This document shows, one piece after another, positions 1-11,881 of a DNA stretch of 64,000 bases. Location of the stretch: positions 24,659,374 through 24,723,373 of the forward strand of contig NC_133121.1 in NCBI RefSeq assembly GCF_033568475.1, given 5' to 3'. A program made the translations under genes and the position numbers. The notes beneath the pieces were generated by a model that was given only the letters and a program-made list of their open reading frames with translations, was not told the DNA's origin and did not search any database. Within the stretch, counting starts at the first letter, position 1, and each line of letters begins with the position of its first letter. This stretch comes from Henckelia pumila. Taxonomy: Eukaryota; Streptophyta; Magnoliopsida; Lamiales; Gesneriaceae.

Positions 1-1307
1 CCCGTACCCGTATCCATGCAACATAGCTGCCAGAATGTCTTGTCCATTTCCTCTGTCTTGTGTAGCACAACGTGGTTCACATGAGCAAATAGTAATGATG
101 CTGTTGGTTGAATCCCTTTTGCCTGTTGTTTGGAGAAACTGAGTAACTTATGGTCCACTTCACTACTTAGCATACAATTCTCGATGTGACTTTGTCCTCG
201 TTACGTCTTATGGAATACAGGCTTAATGGTTTTAATACCAATATGATATCCTTTATTCTGTTTCTCTTTTCATTACAGCATGGATAGATTTTAATATCCT
301 TGGCTATATCGGCAGCAATATTTGTATAAGTTTTGCAATTTGTACCTGTGGGAAGGTGACGTGGGGTATGGATAAATCTATGACTCAAAGAGCTCTTTTG
401 ACCCTCTTTAATTTAATATAGCTCTGTTTCAAAATTTTATATGCTGCTGTTATGAGTGCGCATGAAGGATCTAGTTATGGACGTTGATGTCTGCTATGAT
501 TGCTTGTTTGTTCTTCTGAGATTTTCTGCCGTTTCTGCCTATGTTCGTGGTGATGAATCGAGGCTTGTTTAATGAGAGTACCTCTTGATCACGTACTCAA
601 AAGTGAAGATAAAATTTCTGAATGCTTAAACTTTATTAAAACTCCGATCCAAGTATTTATACAAGGAATAGATAGACACCAAATCCTAGCGGTAAGCTAG
701 ATGAATGAAAAAAAAAAAACTTAAAAGACCAACCCTATGATATACCAAAAAATCCTAAAGAAACCAAAAACCACAAAAGCTAGAATCCTGAAGGACTAGG
801 TGTTCTTGCTGCCACCTTTGAATTTACCATGTATGTGACTCTTCTAAACTATATCCTGGGGTGGAGGCTGGCCCATGACAGCCGCCTCAAATACAATTTC
901 AGATTGGAAAACTGACAGAAAATGGGCTGCTTCTTCCGGATCCTCTCTCAAAGTCTCAATATCTTGTCCTTTGCTTTTACCTTCCTGATTTCTTTTGTGT
1001 CCACTCTCTCTCTACTTTACTGGTTTTTCACTTTGGTATAAACTCTTGCTTTCTACTTCTTGAACATGGGGTAAAGCAGCGGAATATAGCTCAGAGAAGT
1101 CACCACTGTGCTGTCTTAAATGTTCTAGATGCATCGAATCCATGCATTTGTTTCCTTTTTCTTTACATCATTTTATCCGAATAAACTTTTTTTTCCTTGC
1201 TTCGTAGTTGGTTTCCCCCTCCCCTCTTTATTCTGCTTTCTGAAAAACTTTCTGTTTTAAATAGTTGATGTTTGAAATTTGTATGTATGCTTCTGATTAT
1301 CTGGCAG
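1..1307. other. no recognisable gene; probable intron of the VOA1-like gene
   Basis: I see no convincing coding exon here. The first supported exon of the downstream gene opens in the middle of a codon at 1308 after a splice acceptor, so an earlier exon with the signal peptide should exist. It was not found in this stretch and is probably outside the window. That makes most of this stretch intron, if the gene model is right. Confidence 0.4.
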
Positions 1308-3277
1308 AATGAAAGAAATGGTTGATTACAGAACTCTCTCTCCAAGAGATTTAGCCAAATCTGTGATGACAGAAGGGAGGTGGTCGAACTATCTGGTATA
1401 TTATGTGCTCTTGCTTTATGTCTTGATTGAAATTTGTCCTGCCATGCTTATCATAGAATCAAGGCATTTTTTGTAAAGATAGAGCCAATGAGAGTGCAAA
1501 TTCTTTTTGGCCCACAAATGTATGAGCTATATTTCATTTGTTCCCTCAGAAGTCGAGGGCATTACTTCTTTTGATTTCAGTCGAAGCAAAATCTTATGTT
1601 GTTTAAATTGTCTTCAGTGCTCTGGAGAGGAAGCTCAAGAATCTCAGAATTTTGCCTTTCTGTTTGTTGGAACAGAGGTAGCAGTATTTCTCATCTCTAT
1701 TCTTTTGTCAAGGCAAAAATTATCAACCTTTCTCTCTTCCGTGATATGCATGCATATAAAGAAGAATTGGCAACAAGCTTTCCCATATTTATTTAAGATG
1801 ATAATTGATTACATTTTATTCCTAACTTCAGTAGATGCTTGGTTTCTTAAAAGTACTGTGGACAGTCTACAATATTTTAGGACAATTTTCTATTTTTGTT
1901 GCAGGCATTAATTTGACACATCTGTAAATCTATGACACGCATGGGTCAACAAATTCAAAAATTATGTTCTATATTAATCAAGAAATATTTAACACTCTAA
2001 ACAATTTTCGTATCTTTGATCTGAAATTTTCTTTCAGTGATCCAAATTATTGTTTGCATGTGCAGCTACAATCTGTTGATATTTCCAGACCCGCAAAGGC
2101 AGATGCGGCACTTGTAGACTTTCTCAAGGTTAGCAAGTTTGTCCGGTTGTTTATAAATTCCCATTTTAGAACAGACTTGATTATATCCATGTACAGTTTC
2201 CTTGATTTGAGATAAGATTACTGCGGCATGGTATGAAGGGTGTTAATTACGGTCTCTTCATTTTAGGACTCCTTTTCAAACTCCAACTTCTCATTGGCAT
2301 TCCCCTATGTAGCTGCATCAGAGGAGAAAGTAGCAGTTGAAAATACTCTGATGGCAGAGTTTGCTGATTCTTGTCAGAATAAAATGGGAATCAACAATAT
2401 TGCTCTAATGGGATCTTGCTTAATGGAGGGTGATAATTTTGATAAACTAGATGATATTCACTCTGTTCATGTAAGTACTAGAAACAGCAGTATAATCTTT
2501 GTTGTGTTTACTTATAGATGATCCTTTTAATTTAACCTAATTCATTGATAGGATTATGTGCACTCGAGGATGGAAAAAAATTCAGATGGGAACACAAATC
2601 TGATTGTCTTATGCCATGGACATTCTCATTCATCTCAAGATTCCGATCAAAGACATTCTGAAAGTATAAATGGCTTCGAAAGATTTTCTAATCAGACACT
2701 TTGGTGTTTCACAAGCTTATTATTCCATGAGCCGGCGATTTGACTTTTTATTTAACTAACATGCAGGTAGCATTCTGTCTAAACTTCTCAATGTCGTGGA
2801 GCAATTTGGTGCGAAATACTCGGTTCTTTATGTCTCGGATCCCTTCAGATCAATTCAGCCTCCATCTCACCAGGGTCTAGTAAGGTTTCTTGCTGAAGCT
2901 AACTTAGGAAATGGATCATCTAACTCCTCGGTCTGTGATGGAGTTTGCCAAATCAAGTCATCTCTTTTGGAGGGAATTCTTGTGGTAAGTCTGTGGAGTA
3001 TTCGTCCAGATAATTTGTTGACAGAATTTGGTATGAGAGATATGGAGTTGTGTAAATCTGGTTTCTGAATCTGGAGTTCCGTGCTCTTATAAGTTTCCGT
3101 GCTGCATTATTTTATTTTTCTCAGTTATTTTTCATTCTCAATGTGCATGACACACTCAAATTCGTGCTATTTACAATGTTTCAGGCAATTGTTTTGCTCA
3201 TAATTTTGATATCTGGGCTTTGCTGCATGATGGGAATCGATACTCCAACCAGGTTTGAGACTCCACAGGATTCTTGA
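1308..3277 (+). CDS. V-ATPase accessory subunit VOA1/BIG1-like membrane protein, 3' part
   Basis: Seven exons join in frame: 1308-1395, 1618-1677, 2066-2128, 2267-2470, 2552-2663, 2767-2984 and 3185-3277, all GT-AG. They give about 278 residues ending in a stop. The N-terminus and signal peptide lie upstream of the window. The last exon is a membrane segment (AIVLLIILISGLCCMMGI) followed by a short cytosolic tail, DTPTRFETPQDS. A long lumenal domain followed by one C-terminal membrane helix and a TP-x-RFE tail is the layout of the V0-ATPase accessory subunit S1/VOA1/BIG1 family, which helps V0 assembly in the ER and Golgi. Plant members are usually annotated only as transmembrane proteins. 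The family call rests on the tail and topology; the function in this plant is inferred. Confidence 0.72.
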
Positions 3278-4578
3278 TCAGCTGCTTGTGAAAGATATAT
3301 ATGTTGTACGGCGGTGATCTTGGACATGCGCTTCAATTGGGGCCCTCATATACCTTTGTCTGTATAATTGTTGTGTCATGATTTATGTTGCTCCTTTTTG
3401 AACCTGTGGTTCCCTTTTCCAGGAAATAATTAAATGATTGGGGAAGTTGGTTAATAATTTTAGTCACTCTGAGTTAATGATTTGAGTCAATCTGATAAAG
3501 CATGCTCGGAGTGCTTATTATTTTGTTGATTTCTGAATTCCATCTCCTTGTTTTTTCTGTCTTTTGTTTTCTGTAATGTGCATATTGCTCCCCTTGGCAA
3601 TCAATAGGACATGGACAATTTTATGTCCAGAGTGTATCGGTATCATGCTTTTTACCCCCACATTTTGTATCATTAGTATTTCCATGTACTTCATAAGAGA
3701 TCTATGTAACATCATGGGCTTCTATTTAACCCCTCTAAAGTCAGCACACACGAAACAACTTTAAAATTCGATGATCCCTATGTATGAATAGTATTTGCAG
3801 TTAGAAAAACAACTGCTTGAAGGAAAAAGTTGTAGACTGTTACTACCACAAAAGCGAAGGTCGGAAAATGATGGATCGTGTAACAATCTTCTTTTTTTTT
3901 TTTTTCGATTTTTGTCGGGATTCATCTCATTGTCTCATGCTGGAGGGTTCATGTCGAAAAATAATCCTTAAAGAGTTGAGAAGCCTAGAAGCGATTTTTT
4001 CACGCAAATCTTTGACACATTTTTATTTTACTTCCTTAGAATCCTATTTGCAAACAAATATCCAATTGACTTGTAATTAAAGAGTCTTTTAATCTATTTC
4101 TTGATTGTTAATCTCATTAGTTATTGAATATGCTACATGTTTTGCTGCCAACTAATGTGAAAAATGGCACTTGATACTTGTATTCACATACAAAAAAATG
4201 CTCAAGTAAGTCGTCTTACTCTAGGAAGATAATGAATTAATGATATGAAAGGATTGAAACGACAGTTATCTGATCTCTGCGGGATTTTTTTTAATACGTC
4301 TCAAATTCATGGATTTATTCCGTCATTGTTTATTCGTAAAAATAGAACAAAATTAAAATGATAGAAATTTATGTAACTTGAATCTATGAAAGGAAAACGT
4401 ATGTCAAAATGCCAAATGCAATAAAAGATTTTGTTCATAATTAAACAGTAGGCATCCAATTAAGATATCAAGAGAGCCTACTTTTATCAAACAGATCCAA
4501 TGTCAGTCATGTTACAAGCATTGTTGTCAACAAGTCCCATTTGGTTCCCTTTACAAGTTTTATTTTATACAAGGAGAG
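3278..4578. other. 3' UTR and unannotated spacer
   Basis: The first one or two hundred bases after the VOA1-like stop are probably 3' UTR. The remainder is AT-rich spacer with no ORF, RNA gene or repeat pair that I can support, up to the target duplication of the MULE element. Confidence 0.5.
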
Positions 4579-4845
4579 CCATTCTTTGGGGATAATTGCA
4601 TTCAGACCCCTTGTGAAAGTTTTAATTGTCGTAAAACCCTCTGTGATAAATCAATTGGCTTAATGCTCCTCGTGATTTTAAAACTTTGGCACACGTGCCC
4701 CTTTCTCTATTTTAATTAAATTCAATTAGCAAAAGTCTGTTATACCCTCATATATAAACAAATAATACGTTGTCGTATTCAACAAAAATCTTGAAGGAAC
4801 ATACAGACGCGAGGAGTGGCGATTCTCTAACCGCGAACCCTAATT

Positions 4846-7800
4846 TTGAACCAGCGGAGTTTTGAAGAGAAATTGAGACATCGATGTGATTCAAATTATG
4901 GAATAGGTGCACGTACTTATGCTCTTCTTTCTAGTATCATGGATTTAGCAATCGATTTTGACGTTTGGTATGGAGGTGTGTTCAAGAAAAAATTCGAAGG
5001 TGAACATCCGAGAATTTCTTATGTTGGTGGGATAAAACACCAGTTTAAGAGAGTGAACTTTGATAGATTTAATATGAAAGATTTATTTGCTCTTTATAAG
5101 CTCTGTGGTGGCAACAAGTTGAATGTTCGATTTTATTATAGGATTCCTGGGTGGGTAATAGAACAGGGTCTGGTAGAAATTATGGGGAATAAAGAGGTCA
5201 GTGATATGTATGACTGGTATAAGGAATTAGAATTGGTAACTATTTGGATTGAGGAGACAATGTCATTGCCTGATATGGTTTTGGACCCAGATGGAAATGT
5301 TGTTGATGCATTGAAGCTTATACACTGAAAACCAGTAGGTTATATTGAATATTACAAGAAATCTGTAGCTAGCCCTAAACCTACTGAGAATGCTAGCTTA
5401 GATGATGAATCTCTTGCTTATAATACGCAAGTCCACGAGACCTTTTATTGCTCTGGTCCTAATTTGTATGAATCTGAACCAAATCCTACTGAAAATGTTG
5501 GAGACAATGCTTCCAATCAACAACCACGTAACTTTGATGATCACTACAATGACATTCATGAAGGGATTAGTGATGGCAGTGAATTTGATGATTCTTCAGA
5601 TGAAAACTATTTAGTTGGAGTTGAGAAGTCAAGTTTCGATGATGATTCAACTGATGAAATGTTGAAAGGTGTTCTTGGGAGTGATGAAAAGGATATTTTT
5701 GCCGAAGAAGGTGTTGTAGGAGAAGGGATGAGAGAGAGTATGATTAGGAAAGACAACAAAGGTAAGAGCAAAGTTTGTGAGAAGAGAAAGAGGAATGAAG
5801 ATTCAAATGGTGCAGCTAACTGGGCAAGTGATGATGGTGAGGAAGATGACCTTATTAGTCTTGATGGATCTGATAATGATGGCCCTAAGCATCCAAATTA
5901 TAAAGAGGGGCAGAATATGAAGGATTTCAAACTTGTGGTTGGTATGAAATTCAAGAATGCAACAGAGTTCGGGGAGGTTCTTAGAGATTGCATGGTTAGA
6001 ATGGGTTATGAGTTGGTGTTGAAAAATAATGAGAAAATTAGGATAACCGGTGTTTGTAAACACAGTTGTGATTGGAGGATTCATGCTTCACTGGTTCAAG
6101 GTGGTCCAACATTCTCAAAACAATCAAAGTAGCTCACACTTGTGCAAGAACTCATACCAACAGATTTGCTAACTACAAGTACTTGGGCAGAAGAATTGAA
6201 AATATTATAAGAGATAATCCAGATATCAAGATTGATCAACTACAGAATATAATATTGAAAAAATGTGCAGTAGAAGTTGGTTATTGGAAATTTTTAAGGG
6301 CAAAGAAGGCTGATCTTCAGAAGATAAGAGGGGTTGATGGTGTCTAGTACCAGCTACTTAGAGATTATTGCGAGACAGTGTTGAAATATAATCCATGCAG
6401 TAAGATTATAATTAGGAAGAGAGAAGACTTTGAGCCACCAACCTTTGATAAGTTGTATTACAGTTTGCAAGAAATGAAAGGATGTTTTTTTTGTCAGGGT
6501 GTAGGCCTATTATTGGACTTGATGGTTGTTTTCTGAAAACAGTACATGGTGGACAGATATTAGCTGTTGTTGGTAGGGATGGTAATGACAACATGGTTCC
6601 TATTGCATTGGCTATAGTACAAATAGAGAACCGAGAAAACTGAACTTGGTTTCTAAGTGAGTTGCTAGAAGACATAGGAGGTTTGGGAGAGGATATATGG
6701 ACTTTTATCTCAGACAGACAAAAGGGTCTTATTGAGGCTTTGAAGGATTTGGTGCCTAATTCTCAGCATAGGTATTGCTTACGACACATGTATCAAAACT
6801 TCAAAAAAAAATACAGGGGAGTAGAATTGAAGGGTCTGTTTTGGAAAGCTGGTACTACCGCAAATAAAAATGAGTCTGATGTTCACATGAAGAAGATTTT
6901 TGAAATTGATCCAAAGATAAATGCTAGTTATGAGACAGCTTATGAGTGGCTCCAAAACATTCCACTGATTCATTGGGCTAGAAGTCATTTTTCCACTGTT
7001 TGTTTGTCAGATGTAGTAGTGAACAATTTGTGTGAATCATTCAATAGCTCGATCTTGGAGGCTAGGGACAAACCAATAATAACAATGTTGGAGTGTTTAA
7101 GGAATAAAATGATGAAGAGGATTCAACAGAAGAAAATTGGAATAGAGGGATATATTGGTCAGATTTGTCCCAATATAATGAGAAGGATCAATAAGAATAA
7201 AAAATTCTCCAGAAATTTTTTTGTAATATACTGTGGGAAAAATGAATTCCAAATTCAGTGCTTGTCTTCTCAAGGTGTACTTAGTCAATATGTGGTTGAT
7301 TTGAACAAGAAGACATGTACATATGGTATGTTCCAGCTTTGTGGGTATCCTTGCGCTCATGCATGCACTGCCATCGGTGAAAATAGACAGAAATTGGAGG
7401 ATTTTGTTGATAAATATTATATCAAGAGTGAATATTTGAGGATTTATTCACACATGATTCATGTCGTGCCTGAACAAGCTGATTGGTGCAAAACACAAGG
7501 TGAACCATTGAATGCACCAATATATAAGAGAAATAAAGGAAGACCTCAAAGAATGAGAAGAAGAAAAGCAGATGAGGGTGGCAGTAGCATGTCTACAAGA
7601 AAGGGACTCACTCATACTTGTTCAAAGTGCTTGGAGCTTGGACACAACAGAGCAACTTGTAAAAATCCAGTTCATCCAAAATCAAAAATGTGCAAGGTAA
7701 CAATCGATTCAGATATTCCAATACAATGTTTCTCAAACATTTTGACCAAACTTTCAATTATAGGGAGCTTGCTAGACAAAGAACTGAAGGCCCAGAAACA

Positions 7801-8922
7801 CAGTCATCTACAGCACCAAGACAGGCACCAAGGAGGCCAGCAAGCCAAGTTCCAAAATACAAATCCTCAGGTATCTGTCAATAGATCTTGTGTTCATGTA
7901 TTTATGTATATAATTTTTAAAATTTATGACAGAAAACACAAGAAGCTGAAAGCTTTCCTCAAGCATCTTCAACCAGAGCATCAAATTGTCATTCAAGGGT
8001 AAGAAGAGGAGCCAATACTCAATCCAGTGCAATGAACAATCTACATGGAAGTTTCAGTGCTAGTGATAGTGCTAGTGCTAGTGCAAGTAGGGGTGTTCAT
8101 CGGTCGGTTCGGTTTTAATTTGTCTAATTTCGGTTCGGTTTTCTGGTTTTCAGTTTATAAAAAATGTAATCCAAAGTCAAACCGTTCTACTTCGGTTTGG
8201 TTCGGTTTTTGCACTATAATGGACCGGTTTATACGGTTCGGTTTAATCGATTTGATCATTAATAATACATAACACAATAAAAAACATAAATACAATGTAA
8301 AATATAATATGTTTTTTTACATGATTTCTTTATAAAAACTTTAAAAATAAAGTTTAAATGACATACAAAAACAACAATCAACTAAAAATTACATAAAAAA
8401 CAATCAACTATAAATTAAATAAACAAAAATAATGAATTAAATAAACAACAATCAACAAAAAATTATTCAGAATGATTATTCATTCACTAAATATCATCTC
8501 ATAACACATATAATATAAATAAAAATTTAAATAAAATTATTAATTTAATTCAATTTCGATTTTTTCGGTCAGTTCGATTTTGACATATATAATCAAAAAT
8601 CGAACCAAATAAACTTCGGTTTTAATATTTATATCCGAATTACAAAATACCGTCTTCGGTTCGGTCCGGTCTTTGATTTTTCCGGTTTGAATTTCTGGTT
8701 TTTTCGATTTTATCCGAAATATGAAAACCCCTAAGTGCTAGTGCCAGTGCTAGTGCAAGTTCAAGAGCTAGAGCAAGAGCCGCTGCAACTGGAGAAGGTA
8801 TCTCTAAAGTAGCTGCAACTGCCACTATCTATGGTTCAACACAAGGAAGAAGTGCAAGATCTAGTGCAACAGCTCATGTTGGAGGAAAAAATGCAAGCTC
8901 AAGTGCAAGTGCTTTAAGATGA
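4846..8922 (+). pseudogene. MULE transposase (MuDR DBD, DDE, SWIM, CCHC), broken
   Basis: Reading frame pieces cover an N-terminal region (4846-5325, no ATG; the open frame begins at a TTG), an acidic linker, and a MuDR-type DNA-binding region (about 5920-6115, with VGMKFKNATEFGEVLRDC and CKHSCDWRIHA). The MULE DDE core follows: GLDGCFLK near 6515, ISDRQKGL near 6706 and CESFNSSI near 7030. Then come a SWIM finger (LCGYPCAHA, about 7340) and a CCHC knuckle (CSKCLELGHNRATC, about 7617). After probable introns near 7694-7763 and 7871-7931, a Ser/Ala-rich tail runs to a stop at 8920-8922. Lesions seen: TGA at about 5326, a frameshift near 6110, TAG at about 6345, a frameshift at the poly-T near 6485, and TGA near 6642. 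The 646-bp insertion at 8088-8733 also splits the tail. No active enzyme can be made from it as written. Confidence 0.88.
8080..8741. mobile_element. hAT-like MITE nested in the MULE transposase tail
   Basis: The element spans 8088-8733, begins TAGGGGTGTTCATCGGT and ends with AAAACCCCTA. It is rich in subterminal CGGTTCGG blocks in both orientations. Flanks are AGTGCAAG (8080-8087) and AGTGCTAG (8734-8741), a 7/8 match. The host sequence is itself an AGTGCT repeat, so part of that match could be chance. It carries no ORF of note. The Ser/Ala coding frame resumes directly after it. Confidence 0.75.
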
Positions 8923-9394
8923 AAAATTCAGAGGTGGATATGCTCCTGTTTGTCTGGAATAATTGGTAGTAGAGTTTTTGGAATGAAAGAATTCTGGCTA
9001 GTTTTTTTTATATATGTCTTGGATATGCTAGTTTTTTAAGATGGGATGGAACAAATATGATGCAATTTTTTTGTATTTTAGTTTTTGGTGTATGTTTTGG
9101 TACTTTATGAATTGCAGACTACCATTTTGATCCATTATCCAGATTGTTATATTTGGTGTCATTTTGTGTTGTTACCATTTTATTATGATCATACAATGTT
9201 TATTGCAATCTTATTTCCAAATCCACATTAAGCTAACCTTAACAAAGAAAATACAAAATATTTATTACCACAATCAAACTTTCTTCATTTAAAAAAAAAA
9301 ATATGGCAGAAATTAACTACATTACATTCATCTGCCTAATTCAAGTTGACAGAAACTGAAAGAGTGCAAACACCATTCAAATACAATACACGCT

Positions 9395-9778
9395 TCACTT
9401 GACCAAGGAAACGATGAGCACCAAGAGGAAGAAAATCGCAGCAACCCAACTAACATGAACATATCCAGTGGAAAGTGAAGCACTTGTAGTGGAAAGTGAA
9501 TCGTTCTTGGTCTCTTGCACCTTGGACAGAACTTCTGCTTCTTCATGTTGCCTCTCAACACCATCGTAGCTACTGTAACTTACATCTATGTCACCAAATG
9601 ATTCACCTTCACCTCCATTTGGTAGCAAACTATAGCTTTGGGGTTTACACCAACGAAAAAATTCACAATGATTCTTCGCACAACAGTAATACAACGTTCC
9701 TTTTGATTTTTTTTTTTTAAGAAACCACAACCCTAATATCGGCCAAAATCTTGCAGAAACAAGTTGGCCGTGTGCCAA
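9395..9778 (-). CDS. GRF-zinc-finger-like protein with C-terminal TM, carried by the MULE
   Basis: This frame of 127 codons is open on the strand opposite the transposase, just inside the right TIR. Residues about 30-50 (KGTLYYCCAKNHCEFFRWC) resemble the second half of a GRF zinc finger, whose consensus ends in a Cys followed by xFFxW. A Ser-rich acidic middle follows, then a hydrophobic C-terminal helix (VAAIFFLLVLIVSLV). Many plant proteins combine a GRF finger with a coiled middle and a C-terminal membrane helix. No ATG opens the frame (it begins at a TTG), and the first half of the finger is not seen. A spliced-off or decayed N-terminus is therefore likely. The family call is moderate and the function is unknown. 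Confidence 0.5.
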   Translation of the reverse strand: MAHGQLVSARFWPILGLWFLKKKKSKGTLYYCCAKNHCEFFRWCKPQSYSLLPNGGEGESFGDIDVSYSSYDGVERQHEEAEVLSKVQETKNDSLSTTSASLSTGYVHVSWVAAIFFLLVLIVSLVK

Positions 9779-10019
9779 AGTTTTAAAATCACGAGGAGCA
9801 TTAAGCCAATTGATTTATCACAGGGGGTTTTACGACAATTAAAACTTTCACAGGGGGTCCGAATACAAAAATCCCCCATTCTCTGTGTGGACACATGAGG
9901 AAAGGACATCCTAATTCTGGATTCGCATTCCTTTCAACCACACGAAGAACTTTTGGACCTTGATCTCCATCAGATGCTACATCAGCCCCCCGCTAATGCT
10001 TAAGATTTTTGTTTTAGAA

Positions 10020-10300
10020 TATTGATTCCCTTCGTCTTCTTCTTCAATTCCTTAGAAAAATACGGCTACCTAGACTTCTTTTAATGTCAAAGAATCCATG
10101 CCAAATATGACAGTATCGGATAGATTCTCAAACTCGATGTGATATGAGGAGGAGTAGTGTTTGAATCTCATCATCAATATTTGTTTCATCCTCAAGATCT
10201 AGAATGATTTTGGTGAAATCATCTAGATGATCTTCAAGGGATTTCACTTTCATCTCTTGAATGCATACAACCTCTGTTATGTGGTTGGATTGATATAACA
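10020..10300 (-). pseudogene. copia-type gag fragment (UBN2-like)
   Basis: Read on the minus strand, this stretch gives pieces such as KSLEDHLDDFTKIILDLEDE, followed by LLLLISH and SLTLKEV. This is the order seen in the UBN2/retrotransposon gag domain of Ty1/copia elements. Stops and frameshifts interrupt it. Together with the primer-binding-site-like sequence at about 10427-10439, it is the 5' part of a minus-oriented copia relic. Confidence 0.65.
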
Positions 10301-10426
10301 TTTACTTATTTGTCATCATAAGTGTTAAAAGGTGGACTTGGGCTCAAGTCCACAAACTAGTTCAAGCGGAACAATCAACGTACCCTGGACAGAAAACGGG
10401 TGGCCCAACAAATAATGATGGTTATG

Positions 10427-10439
10427 GACTCTGATATCA
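10427..10439 (-). other. tRNA-iMet-type primer binding site of a copia relic
   Basis: On the minus strand this reads close to TGGTATCAGAGTC (here TGATATCAGAGTC), the usual copia primer site matching initiator-Met tRNA. On the plus strand it is followed at 10440 by TGTTAAGATTTGG, a plausible LTR end. The far end of that LTR could not be resolved. Confidence 0.55.
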
Positions 10440-10569
10440 TGTTAAGATTTGGACTTTAACCTAACTCCACCCCAAAAGTTAGTTGAATGGAGAATGATTA
10501 TCCAAGTCTATATATATATAACTTTCATGATTTTTATCCAACCGATTTAAGACAACTTACACACCAACA

Positions 10570-11175
10570 ACAATAAGACCTTCGAAAAAGAGAACAAATT
10601 GAAGCGGCTATGCTTTGGTATGGTGATCAATCAAATTCAGCAAAGAGATGCTATTGTAGTACTTTAAGTTCATTGTTGTCACTGGTGTTTTCAGGATCGG
10701 TTTGACCGTGAATTGATCATAGGTTTGGTCTGAAACACCCAAAAAACCATTTTAACGATCAAAAGGGTCAAAACCGAACAAAAAAAAATTTAAAAAATAA
10801 ATGTTTTATTTTTTAAAACTTTAAATTTATTATTTTATTATATATATATATACATGATTATTTGAAATTTGTACTTCGTAAAAAATATTACTAACACAAA
10901 TTTTTTTTAATTAATTTATTTATTATTTAAAAAATGTATAACTATAATTGATATTTTGAATATATTTATATAGTTATTTATTTTTCAAACCATGGTAAAT
11001 ATATATATTTTTTGTCAATTTATATACATCTTTTAGGTTTTTAAAATTTAAAATATATTATTCATTGTATTATATTGTATAAACGATTTTTTGGTTCAAC
11101 CGTCGGGATAAAATGCTATATATAGCTACTGCTAATGTTGCAACTAAAATCTTTAAACCGTACAACAACTCAAAT
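10570..11175. other. AT-rich spacer, possibly repeat-derived
   Basis: No gene is seen. The stretch contains sequence pairs rich in GGTTTGACCG and GGTTCAACCG near 10695 and 11090, which may be the worn ends of another small element. No target duplication could be found to confirm this. Confidence 0.3.
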
Positions 11176-11742
11176 GTCATGGTTAGGGGTGAGCAAAATT
11201 TCGGTTAAACCGAATTAACCGACCGAACCGAATCAATTCGGAAATTCGGTTCGGTTAATTCGAAAATTCGATTTTTATGTTATAAAATTTTGGTTAAATC
11301 GGTTAATTCGGTTCGATTTTCGGTATTCTTAAAAACAAATTCGGTTAATTCGGTTAACCGAATTATAAATAATTAAATTTTGAATTTTTTTTATTATGCC
11401 TTATATATAATTTATAATATATTTTAAATGTTTTTATATTTAATATTTTACTTAATTTTTCTTATTTTAATTTTTTAAGCTCAATATATTTTTATAATGA
11501 TAAAAATATCATATTTAAATTATTAATTTTATAAAATTTTTAATTTTTAAATTTTTTTAAAAAAAATTGGTTAATTCGATCGGTTAACCAAATTAACCGA
11601 TTTTTAATTCGATCGGTTAAATCGATTTTAGTATAAATTCGGTTCGGTTTGGTTAACCAAAATGCAATTCGGTTAATTCGGTTTCGGTTAATTCGGTTCA
11701 GTTTCTGACCGAATTAACCGAATGCTCACCCCTAGTCATGGT
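11176..11742. mobile_element. hAT-like MITE, 551 bp, perfect 8-bp TSD
   Basis: The element spans 11184-11734, starts TAGGGGTGAGCAAAATTTCG and ends GAATGCTCACCCCTA. It is flanked on both sides by GTCATGGT (11176-11183 and 11735-11742). The interior is AT-rich with many CGGTTAATTCGG blocks in both orientations and no ORF. Its ends resemble those of the MITE nested in the MULE, so the two may belong to related families. Confidence 0.9.
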
Positions 11743-11881
11743 TAGATTGTTTTATTCAACATGGACAATTATTGCACCCAGCATGTTATATACTCTGGAA
11801 CCAACTTCATTATTTATTATGTAAAAATATTATTTTGAATACTATTTATTTTATATAAATACACACTAAATATTTAAATTT
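11738..11881 (+). repeat. 144-bp direct repeat, copy 1
   Basis: Matches 12333-12476 with about four mismatches. The two copies flank an inverted fragment of the MULE transposase. See the finding on break repair. Confidence 0.92.

Larger units (their letters stand above)
4579..9884. mobile_element. MULE (Mutator-like) DNA transposon with long TIRs and 9-bp TSD
   Basis: The left end (4588 to about 4695) and the reverse complement of the right end (about 9773-9875) match over roughly 105 bases with only a few differences. Both begin GGGGAT or GGGAT and share the block AAAGTTTTAATTGTCG. Flanking 9-mers are CCATTCTTT (4579-4587) and CCATTCTCT (9876-9884), an 8/9 target-site duplication. Long TIRs with 9-bp duplications are diagnostic of Mutator-like elements. 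Inside are a decayed transposase on + and a second ORF on -. A MITE-like insertion (8088-8733) interrupts the transposase tail. The element is nearly full length but its transposase is broken. Confidence 0.92.

Noticed and set aside
1507-1911. 134-codon plus-strand open frame
   Set aside because: Only 1618-1677 of it is exon of the VOA1-like gene. The remainder reads through introns.
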